19,697 nucleotides of DNA from assembly GCA_029939635.1 (NCBI GenBank), contig JAOZSN010000041.1, forward strand, positions 1-19,697, written 5' to 3'. Below are positions 8,504 through 13,364 of this stretch, piece by piece (the first letter of the stretch is position 1; each line of letters opens with the position of its first letter). The position numbers and the translations under genes were made by a program. The notes below the pieces were generated by a model that searched no databases, was not told the DNA's origin, and saw only the letters and a list, made by a program, of their open reading frames with translations. Origin of the DNA: Deltaproteobacteria bacterium. Its GTDB lineage: Bacteria > Desulfobacterota > Desulfobulbia > Desulfobulbales > SURF-16.

Positions 8504-9112
8504 ATGAAGACCCATAATTTTTTTCTACTACCCAGCCTATTTCTTCTTATCTTCAGCTCAACAGCCTTTGCCACACCAGCAATCCCATCGTCGGTACATA
8601 TTGATGAAATATGGAATGATTGGGATGTAAACTTTCAGGTAAGCGTTACTGGTTCTGGTGGGCTGGCAGCCTTTGCTGTCGGCAGTGATTATGGCATAAC
8701 AGCCACATTTATTGATTCATCTCAACAGCAATCTCTGCTCAATTGGGTAGGCAAAACAGCCATCTACAAAGAAACAGCGGAAAAATGGCAAATTTTCAAC
8801 ACTGCTGACAATAGCTTTAGTGATTTACCTCTGCTGGGCAGCTTCACCCCAGACCTGACTAGCCTTTACAATGATGGCTACCGGAGTGCCTTTCTTTATT
8901 ATCAGCAAAATAGCCCGGATGGAATTATGCTCACAGAAAACCTGTGGACCGGCTTCTCTGGTGTTGTTTGCGCCCCAAGCTCTTCCTTTGTTGCCTTCAC
9001 ACCCTCTAATGATCAAATTTTTGGCGAAACATCCGCAGTACCTGTTCCAGGCGCTGTTTGGCTATTAGGATCCGGTCTTATAGGCCTGGTTGCCATGCGC
9101 AGAACGAACTAA
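8504..9112 (+). CDS. PEP-CTERM sorting domain protein of unknown function
   Basis: 202-residue exported protein. The start ATG has AAGGAG ten bases upstream. An N-terminal signal peptide runs to about residue 24 (STAFA before TPA). The mature region is soluble-looking and rich in Ser, Trp and Phe, with no enzyme motif that I recognise. The C terminus is a textbook tripartite sorting signal: VPVPGAVWLLGSGLIGL (about 180-196) followed by the basic tail AMRRTN. It is therefore predicted to be processed by an exosortase and delivered to the surface or extracellular matrix. It is driven by its own sigma-54 promoter and faces the first protease paralogue tail to tail. Confidence 0.85.
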   Translation: MKTHNFFLLPSLFLLIFSSTAFATPAIPSSVHIDEIWNDWDVNFQVSVTGSGGLAAFAVGSDYGITATFIDSSQQQSLLNWVGKTAIYKETAEKWQIFNTADNSFSDLPLLGSFTPDLTSLYNDGYRSAFLYYQQNSPDGIMLTENLWTGFSGVVCAPSSSFVAFTPSNDQIFGETSAVPVPGAVWLLGSGLIGLVAMRRTN

Positions 9113-9159
9113 ACAACCACTAGCTGTCAGCAAATTAGACACCGTTTTTAACAGTAACA

Positions 9160-9199
9160 CCACCGCCAGACGAAGAATAAAACCTTCGCCTGGCGGTGG
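9160..9199. terminator. Convergent-gene terminator hairpin
   Basis: CCACCGCCAG-A-CGAAG pairs with CTTCG-C-CTGGCGGTGG around a short A-rich loop: 15 base pairs with one mismatch, GC-rich. It lies between the stops of the converging genes ending at 9112 (+) and 9217 (-). No clear U-run follows on either strand, but the strength and place of the stem suggest a bidirectional terminator or mRNA 3'-end stabiliser. Confidence 0.65.
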
Positions 9200-9216
9200 C
9201 CTCCTATATCCGGCAA

Positions 9217-10176
9217 CTATTCTTGTTCGCCTTTGCGCCTTCGCATACCAACAAGCCCCACAAGCCCAGTCCCCAGCAGCCAAACAGCACCAGGAATAGG
9301 AACAGCATTAGGACTTACGCCGCCATTACTAGCCAAGGCCTGTAATTCAGCAATATGCGCCCCAGCATATATGCCATCCAAAAAATTGCCGTGATCGTCT
9401 ATGGCATACTTAACCAAGGCCAGTTCTTGATCGTTTGAATCAGTAATCCAAATAGAATAATTGCTCCCCTCTTCCTCAAAGCCCCACACGGTTACGGCGT
9501 GGCCGATCCGCTTGGAGTATTGCTGCCCTCCGGGACCCAGGCAGCTAATTTCACCTTCAATACCCAGCCCGACACCCCAGCCGCTATCACCTAAATAAGT
9601 GCGCAAATCACCAAGCACATTGCCACCGAGAAAATAACCAAACTGGTTATAATAACGTCCAGAGCCATGATAAGCACCAACCTGTCTTTCCCAGGGAGAC
9701 CACGAGCCATTAAACTGGGCATCAGAGTAAAAGCCCCCACCATCTCTGGTAACAGGTGCAGCTGTTTGACTTAGCCACCCTGTTTGTCCACTAAACCACC
9801 AAGACCAGCCATCTTTCATGGAACCTGTTGTATCACGAAAGTTATCACGAAAATAACTCATATAGCGGCCATTTTCACCACCATAATTGTGGGTATCGTT
9901 AATTGTCCTGCCAGCAGTTGGCGACCAATTGGTATAGCTCAGAATATTTGCTGCAGTAGCAGCCCACGACAATACGTGGTCTCCATCCTGACGTGGTTGC
10001 GGGAAAAACCCTTGTTTTTGAGTGGGCGGTGAACCTTCCCATTTTTTATTAACATCCCACCACCCAGCCTGCTCATTAACACCAGTAGCCCAAAAAGAAG
10101 CTGCCCCAGCTGTACTGACACTGCCCATACCCATAACCCCCATGGTTACAAGTGCTGCCAAATATCTTTTCTTCAT
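9217..10176 (-). CDS. IdeS/Mac-like (C66) protease paralogue A with PEP-CTERM anchor; catalytic Cys replaced by Ser
   Basis: 319 residues: signal peptide (1-26, ending TAGAA), IdeS-like domain (about 30-285) and a PEP-CTERM anchor (VPIPGAVWLLGTGLVGL plus a basic tail GMRRRKGEQE). The IdeS-type framework is present: AGWWDVNK (37-44), VLSWAATAANILSY (68-81), IGHAVTVWGFE (224-234) and WITDSNDQE (243-251). The nucleophile position that is Cys in the two neighbouring paralogues is Ser70 here (codon TCG in VLSWAAT), while His226 and Asp246 remain. It also has extra sequence between the Ser and His regions. It is therefore probably a non-proteolytic binder, or a protein with altered chemistry, rather than a cysteine protease. 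AGGGGG lies 8-13 bases before the ATG. It is preceded by its own GEMM riboswitch and sigma-54 promoter. Confidence 0.82.
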   Translation of the reverse strand: MKKRYLAALVTMGVMGMGSVSTAGAASFWATGVNEQAGWWDVNKKWEGSPPTQKQGFFPQPRQDGDHVLSWAATAANILSYTNWSPTAGRTINDTHNYGGENGRYMSYFRDNFRDTTGSMKDGWSWWFSGQTGWLSQTAAPVTRDGGGFYSDAQFNGSWSPWERQVGAYHGSGRYYNQFGYFLGGNVLGDLRTYLGDSGWGVGLGIEGEISCLGPGGQQYSKRIGHAVTVWGFEEEGSNYSIWITDSNDQELALVKYAIDDHGNFLDGIYAGAHIAELQALASNGGVSPNAVPIPGAVWLLGTGLVGLVGMRRRKGEQE

Positions 10177-10204
10177 TCACATTACCCCCTGACCACGGCT
10201 TGCC

Positions 10205-10249
10205 TAAACAAAACCGGGTTGTTTTAAATTACTAAGCAAAACAACCCGG
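10205..10249 (-). terminator. Riboswitch-controlled intrinsic terminator of paralogue A
   Basis: On the - strand CCGGGTTGTTTT (10238-10249) pairs perfectly with AAAACAACCCGG (10214-10225), a 12-bp stem followed by TTTTGTTTA. The left arm is also the 3' strand of the GEMM aptamer, so aptamer folding and terminator folding exclude each other. Ligand binding should prevent termination (an ON switch). Confidence 0.85.
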
Positions 10250-10320
10250 CTATCTTATAACTGCAGTTATAAGACCCGTGGCTTTCCGTCCCTGCCTCAC
10301 AACAGGTTTGGCGCCCTCTT
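10238..10320 (-). ncRNA. GEMM-I cyclic dinucleotide riboswitch aptamer, copy 1 (G20/U92 type)
   Basis: Reading the - strand: GCGCCAAACC, then a P1b hairpin CCTGTT-GTGA-GGCAGG with a GNRA tetraloop, then GGGACGGAAAGCC, the tetraloop-receptor strand ACGGG, an 11-bp palindromic P2 (10253-10274), TAGCC and GGGTTG. This is the GEMM-I core. Aligned with the Vibrio Vc2 aptamer, the base at position 20 is G (complement of C10312), as in c-di-GMP binders. The 3' strand reads GGGTTGTTTT where most GEMM-I aptamers have GGGTTACC, so the position of C92 appears to be U. That is unusual and may weaken or change ligand choice. Confidence 0.88.
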
Positions 10321-10340
10321 AACTATTACATTACCTAAAA

Positions 10341-10356
10341 TGCAGGGACCATGCCA
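10341..10356 (-). promoter_or_regulatory. Sigma-54 promoter of paralogue A
   Basis: On the - strand TGGCATGGTCCCTGCA, with GG and GC separated by 10 bases (-24/-12). The predicted start near 10330 places the GEMM aptamer about ten bases into the transcript. It shares CTGCA at -12 with the promoters of the other two protease paralogues. Confidence 0.8.
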
Positions 10357-10431
10357 AACGTTACCCATCAAATTTAGCAAATAAAATCAATAGATTAGCA
10401 GAGAAGTAACAATCACTAAGCTCAGGATAAT

Positions 10432-10470
10432 TGTCTCAAATGTTACAAATATTACTATTGAGACGAGACA
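10432..10470. promoter_or_regulatory. Enhancer-type array TGTCTCA...TTGAGAC-GAGACA upstream of paralogue A
   Basis: TTGTCTCAA (10431-10439), TTGAGAC (10458-10464) and GAGACA (10465-10470) form inverted and direct half-sites 75-130 bases upstream of the sigma-54 promoter. The same half-sites recur upstream of three other PEP-CTERM genes in the window. Position and symmetry suggest binding sites for a sigma-54 enhancer-binding protein. PrsR, the regulator usual in exosortase genomes, is the obvious candidate but is not in view. Confidence 0.65.
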
Positions 10471-10484
10471 AACACCCCTAAACT

Positions 10485-10530
10485 AAAAAGTCCCTGTCTA
10501 TCCGTTCAGCTTGAACAGATAGATAGGGAC
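10485..10530 (-). terminator. Intrinsic terminator of protease paralogue B
   Basis: On the - strand GTCCCTATCTATC pairs with GATAGACAGGGAC (13 positions, one mismatch) and the stem continues with an inner GTTCA/TGAAC. TTTTT follows directly. It lies about 90 bases after the stop of the gene ending at 10622. Confidence 0.85.
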
Positions 10531-10621
10531 TTGATATAAAAAATGCAACATTACCCCATTTGCACCTGACAGACTAACTACTACAGAGATCAAGAGCGCA
10601 GCAGGTGTATGATTTCAATAG

Positions 10622-11509
10622 CTACTTTTGGGAACTATTCCGTCTTCTCATACCTACCAGACCCGCAAGACCAGAACCCAACAACCAGACTGCCCCAGGA
10701 ATGGGGGTTGCTACTGGATTTTCATTAAAGCCAAAGGCCTGGATCTCGTCAAGACTCCACCCATTATACATCCCAGAGGTAATCTTACCATCGCTGCCAA
10801 TTTCATAGAGAGCTAGCTGGTGGGATTTATCATCCGAATCAGTTACCCAAATAGCGGTTATGTCATCCCACATACGGGTACTACCCTGAACCTGTCCGCT
10901 ATATTCATACCCCCATACCGTAATAGCATGCCCCCCCTGACCGGTGGTAATACCAATACCAACTCCTAGTCCATCCTGCAAAGCAGCCTGTAGGCTGGAT
11001 AACTTATGACTATACTGACCACCATCATAATAACTGCTGAAATTCGCTGAGTTAAAGAAACCTCCACCTCCGGAGATATCTGGTTGGGCACCAGAATAAA
11101 AGGTATTATCACGATTCGGATTATTTTGAGAAAAGGCATCATCTCCATTGAGCCACCAATCATAGGCCGGCTTGATATAACCACCGTCAGCACCATTAAA
11201 ATGATCGACATACTCCTGAAACATGGCTCCGTTCCTGCCACTGTAATTTGCACTGTCAGCCAAGGCAGTTGTACCTGGATCCCACTGAGTATACGTCAAC
11301 ACATTCGCCGCCGTGGCTGCCCAACATAACATCCAATCATCATCACTAAAACCGCCATGGCCTGAGCTCCCCCCCAACTGCTTATCCACATCATACCAAC
11401 CACTCTCCTGACTAACACCTGCAGAAAAATAAGAGGACGCACTTGCCGTCCCAACACTTGCCATTGCTATAATTCCTACACTTAGTCCCGCAAGATAACT
11501 CTTTCTCAT
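10622..11509 (-). CDS. IdeS/Mac-like (C66) cysteine protease paralogue B with PEP-CTERM anchor
   Basis: 295 residues from the ATG at 11509, chosen over a TTG eight codons upstream because AGGAG sits 8-12 bases before it and all three paralogues begin MKK/MRK-x-YL. Signal peptide about 1-25 (TASAS). The catalytic domain follows the IdeS order: FSAGV then SGWYDVDK (36-43), the nucleophile motif MLCWAATAANVL (Cys62), GGHAITVWGYE (His194) and AIWVTDSDDK (Asp224). Streptococcal IdeS has the same sequence of GWYD.K, DDLLCGAAT, H-I-LWG and AIYVTDSD motifs. The C terminus is TPIPGAVWLLGSGLAGL plus GMRRRNSSQK, an exosortase signal. So this is a predicted exported papain-fold cysteine endopeptidase anchored or released through exosortase. 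The substrate is unknown; antibody cleavage is unlikely to be relevant here. Confidence 0.87.
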   Translation of the reverse strand: MRKSYLAGLSVGIIAMASVGTASASSYFSAGVSQESGWYDVDKQLGGSSGHGGFSDDDWMLCWAATAANVLTYTQWDPGTTALADSANYSGRNGAMFQEYVDHFNGADGGYIKPAYDWWLNGDDAFSQNNPNRDNTFYSGAQPDISGGGGFFNSANFSSYYDGGQYSHKLSSLQAALQDGLGVGIGITTGQGGHAITVWGYEYSGQVQGSTRMWDDITAIWVTDSDDKSHQLALYEIGSDGKITSGMYNGWSLDEIQAFGFNENPVATPIPGAVWLLGSGLAGLVGMRRRNSSQK

Positions 11510-11534
11510 TTTGCCTTCTCCTGACCCAGCCAAT

Positions 11535-11579
11535 AAAAAACCGGGTTACCTTTGAATAAAAATATTCCAGGTATCCCGG
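11535..11579 (-). terminator. Riboswitch-controlled intrinsic terminator of paralogue B
   Basis: On the - strand CCGGG-a-TACCT pairs with AGGTA-a-CCCGG around an A/T-rich loop, followed by TTTTTT. The left arm belongs to the 3' strand of the GEMM aptamer, so ligand-bound aptamer should block termination. It ends about 25 bases before the ATG, just ahead of the ribosome-binding site. Confidence 0.83.
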
Positions 11580-11700
11580 CTATCTTTCATTAACGACAGT
11601 TTCAAAGTAGTGGAGCTTGAAACCTAAAACTTAATATCTGAAACTGTCGATAAAAGACCCGTGGTTTTCCGTCCCTGCTTCACAACAGGTTTGGCATAAA
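11569..11700 (-). ncRNA. GEMM-I cyclic dinucleotide riboswitch aptamer, copy 2 (G20/C92 type, expanded P2)
   Basis: On the - strand ATGCCAAACC, P1b CCTGTT-GTGA-AGCAGG with a GNRA loop, GGGACGGAAAACC, ACGGG, a very long P2, then TAGCCGGG and ATACC. By alignment with Vc2, position 20 is G (complement of C11695) and C92 is kept, which predicts c-di-GMP. One core base differs from its siblings (AAACC for AAGCC). P2 is some 80 nt long, versus 22 and about 17 nt in the sibling switches, because it contains a palindromic repeat with arms CGACAGTTTC/GAAACTGTCG. Confidence 0.86.
11591..11654. repeat. Palindromic repeat inside riboswitch 2 P2
   Basis: CGACAGTTTC (11594-11603) and GAAACTGTCG (11640-11649) are perfect inverted arms. 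TAACGACAGTTT at 11591 recurs at 5484-5495, just before the chain-length gene. The right half, aacttaatatctgaaactg, recurs with one change at 3734-3752. This marks a short dispersed repeat that has landed in the variable loop of the aptamer without touching the core. Confidence 0.6.
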
Positions 11701-11730
11701 CTGGATGTTCATTGTTCATCAGGAAGATAA

Positions 11731-11746
11731 TGCAGATAGCATACCA
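11731..11746 (-). promoter_or_regulatory. Sigma-54 promoter of paralogue B
   Basis: On the - strand TGGTATGCTATCTGCA, with GG and GC separated by 10 bases. The predicted start near 11720 is about 20 bases before the GEMM aptamer. It is weaker than the paralogue A and C promoters in the CAC part of the -24 box. Confidence 0.7.
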
Positions 11747-11833
11747 CAGACTAAGACTTCAGCAAGACTACGCCAAATCAACTACTTAAACACAAAAATA
11801 CTCTACACAAGCCCCCTCATAGATGCCTCACAC

Positions 11834-11881
11834 TGTCTCAAAACGCTCAACACATGAGACAAATGAGACAGAAAAGAGACA
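11834..11881. promoter_or_regulatory. Enhancer-type array TGTCTCA / three GAGACA upstream of paralogue B
   Basis: TGTCTCA (11834-11840), TGAGACA (11855-11861), TGAGACA (11864-11870) and GAGACA (11876-11881) lie about 90-150 bases upstream of the sigma-54 promoter. Two GAGACA copies are spaced nine bases apart and the next twelve. The single opposing TGTCTCA makes an inverted repeat with the first. Confidence 0.7.
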
Positions 11882-11890
11882 GCCTGCTTC

Positions 11891-11943
11891 AAAAAAAAGG
11901 GTGCCATGTCTGACCACTACAGCAGTAATGGCCAGACATGGAC
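11891..11943 (-). terminator. Intrinsic terminator of protease paralogue C
   Basis: On the - strand GTCCATGTCTGGCC and TGGTCAGACATGG form a stem of about 12 pairs around a 13-base loop, followed after CACCC by a run of eight T. It lies about 35 bases after the stop of the gene ending at 11977. Confidence 0.85.
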
Positions 11944-11976
11944 TTGGTGGAGAATGCCTCCGATACCTCATATCTG

Positions 11977-12840
11977 CTAGGAATTATTACGCCTTCTCAT
12001 ACCGATAAGACCCATGACACCCGACCCTAATAACCAAACAGCTCCAGGGACTGGCACAGCGTTGGGGTTGGCACCAAAGGACTGAACCTCCTCAATTTTC
12101 CAACCCTGGTAGTTACCGGAAAGGTTACCACTACTATCCACCGCATAAAAAGCAAGCTGGTTGGCCTTATCATCAGAGTCTGTGACATAAATACCTGTCA
12201 TATTGTCCCAAGTTTGGGTTGAACCCTGAACAGATCCGTCAAATTCATATCCCCAGACAGTTATGGCATGGCCGCCACCATTAGTTTCAATACCGATACC
12301 GACACCAAGTCCTGCCTTCAAGGCCCTCTGAATATTTGACAAACCGTGGTTATATGGCCCACCATCGTAGTAGCTACTAAAATTTGCTTCAGTGAAGAAA
12401 CCACCGCCACCAGGCGTATCAATCTCAGCACCGCCGTAAAACGTATCGTTGCTGTTTTGGCTATATACCTCATCACCGTTAAACCACCAGTCATAGCCAC
12501 CCTTCATATAGCCGCCCTTGGTGCCGTCAAAGTGATCGGTGTAATGTTGAAACATGGCGCCGTTACGACCATCGTAAGAGCTGCTATTACTAACCTGACT
12601 TACACCAGGATCCCAACCAGAAAAGGCCAGAACATTAGCCGATGTCGCAGCCCAGCACAGCATCTCATCTTCTACGGAAAAACCTGAATTTCTACTGCTG
12701 TCCAGCACCTTATCAACATCAAGCCAGCCACTGGTCTTAGTTACTCCATTTACAAAAAATGACTCAGCGCAAACCGAACCTACATTTCCTACTGCTACGA
12801 TCCCCATTGTTGCAAGTGCCACAAGATATGTCTTCTTCAT
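11977..12840 (-). CDS. IdeS/Mac-like (C66) cysteine protease paralogue C with PEP-CTERM anchor
   Basis: 287 residues from the ATG at 12840, chosen because GGAGG lies eight bases upstream and the signal peptide (MKKTYLVALATMG...) starts there rather than at the in-frame ATG eleven codons earlier. Signal peptide about 1-25. The domain mirrors paralogue B: SGWLDVDK (37-44), MLCWAATSANVL (Cys62), GGHAITVWGYE (His191) and GIYVTDSDDK (Asp221). A shared central block NGAMFQHYTDHF...GGYDWWFNGDE (93-123) resembles the corresponding IdeS region. C-terminal exosortase signal: VPVPGAVWLLGSGVMGL and a GMRRRNNS tail. Predicted surface or matrix-associated active cysteine protease. Its leader has the only A20-type aptamer of the three. 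Confidence 0.87.
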   Translation of the reverse strand: MKKTYLVALATMGIVAVGNVGSVCAESFFVNGVTKTSGWLDVDKVLDSSRNSGFSVEDEMLCWAATSANVLAFSGWDPGVSQVSNSSSYDGRNGAMFQHYTDHFDGTKGGYMKGGYDWWFNGDEVYSQNSNDTFYGGAEIDTPGGGGFFTEANFSSYYDGGPYNHGLSNIQRALKAGLGVGIGIETNGGGHAITVWGYEFDGSVQGSTQTWDNMTGIYVTDSDDKANQLAFYAVDSSGNLSGNYQGWKIEEVQSFGANPNAVPVPGAVWLLGSGVMGLIGMRRRNNS

Positions 12841-12871
12841 TTTCGCATCCTCCTGGTCACCCTGGTGGAAC

Positions 12872-12912
12872 AAAAAAACGGGTTCCCATTGAATTAATAA
12901 TCAGGTAACCCG
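12872..12912 (-). terminator. Riboswitch-controlled intrinsic terminator of paralogue C
   Basis: On the - strand CGGGTTACC (12904-12912) pairs with GGGAACCCG (12879-12887) with one mismatch, followed by TTTTTTT. The left arm is the 3' strand of the GEMM aptamer (GGGTTACC), so ligand binding should prevent termination. Confidence 0.83.
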
Positions 12913-12974
12913 GCTATCTTGAAAGTTAAGATCCGTGGCTTTCCGTCCCTGCCTCACAACAGGTTTGGTATTTA
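12903..12974 (-). ncRNA. GEMM-I riboswitch aptamer, copy 3 (A20/C92 type, candidate cGAMP sensor)
   Basis: On the - strand ATACCAAACC, P1b CCTGTT-GTGA-GGCAGG with a GNRA loop, GGGACGGAAAGCC, ACGGATCTT, a short P2, AAGATAGCC and GGGTTACC. Aligned with Vc2, position 20 is A (complement of T12969) while C92 is kept. In the GEMM-I family A20 with C92 is the combination found in Geobacter aptamers that respond to 3',3'-cGAMP. The 5' strand ATACCAAACC nearly matches the one I recall for such a Geobacter aptamer. The ligand call rests on this one base and on alignment by eye. Confidence 0.87.
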
Positions 12975-12996
12975 CTGAGTGGTTAGCAGCTACAAA

Positions 12997-13012
12997 TGCA
13001 GCTGCCGTGCCA
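12997..13012 (-). promoter_or_regulatory. Sigma-54 promoter of paralogue C
   Basis: On the - strand TGGCACGGCAGCTGCA: a perfect TGGCAC -24 box, with GG and GC separated by 10 bases. The start expected near 12986 is about a dozen bases before the aptamer. Strongest of the three protease promoters by similarity to consensus. Confidence 0.85.
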
Positions 13013-13086
13013 AACAGTACATTTTCTAAATATTCCTTAAAAAACAACCGCTTAACCAGAAAAAACTACCAGCAAACACATTCATC

Positions 13087-13146
13087 TGTCTCACCAGTCT
13101 CAGCAAACACCGAGACAGCGAGACACAAAGGTTGAGGAAAGAGACA
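13087..13146. promoter_or_regulatory. Enhancer-type array upstream of paralogue C
   Basis: TGTCTCA (13087-13093), GTCTCA (13097-13102), GAGACA (13112-13117), GAGACA (13120-13125) and GAGACA (13141-13146) lie about 75-135 bases upstream of the sigma-54 promoter. It is the densest array in the window. It also lies upstream of the divergent ATPase gene, but no -24/-12 promoter is visible in that direction. Confidence 0.7.
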
Positions 13147-13364
13147 CACGTTGATTGTTGTTGATATTAAGGAAAAATCTCTCTATAGTCGAACTAGAAA
13201 AATACCAATTAAATTCATTCTATTAGACCTTTAAGGTCAGAAATACGTCAAAAAAAATAAGAAACTAATAAATCTCGAGAGTACCATTACTTCTGCTTTA
13301 GCGGGTTAGCGCCTCACCAGCTACGACCTAAGCTCTTTATTTCTTTCCGTCAGGAAATCACTCC
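13147..13364. other. Leader region of the ATPase gene
   Basis: A/T-rich spacer with a short palindrome GACCTTTAAGGTC (about 13227-13239) and an AGGA ribosome-binding site ahead of the ATG at 13365. I see no sigma-54 promoter or riboswitch on the + strand. A sigma-70-type promoter cannot be assigned with confidence. Confidence 0.4.

Noticed and set aside
10966..11329. Frames overlapping the protease paralogues on both strands (also 12318-12687 and 9784-10121)
   Set aside because: Low-complexity translations that shadow genes with clear signal peptides, catalytic motifs and sorting signals.
11509..11533. TTG start for protease paralogue B eight codons upstream
   Set aside because: It would place the ribosome-binding site inside the coding region and spoil the signal peptide shared with the other paralogues. 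ATG at 11509 has AGGAG at the right distance.
12841..12873. ATG at 12873 as start of protease paralogue C
   Set aside because: It lies directly after the riboswitch terminator U-run and adds a charged stretch before the signal peptide. The ATG at 12840 has GGAGG upstream.
13087..13146. Repeated GAGACA/TGTCTCA units as a CRISPR array or satellite
   Set aside because: Units are 6-7 bases, irregularly spaced, include inverted copies and lie at fixed distance from sigma-54 promoters. That fits operator sites, not CRISPR.
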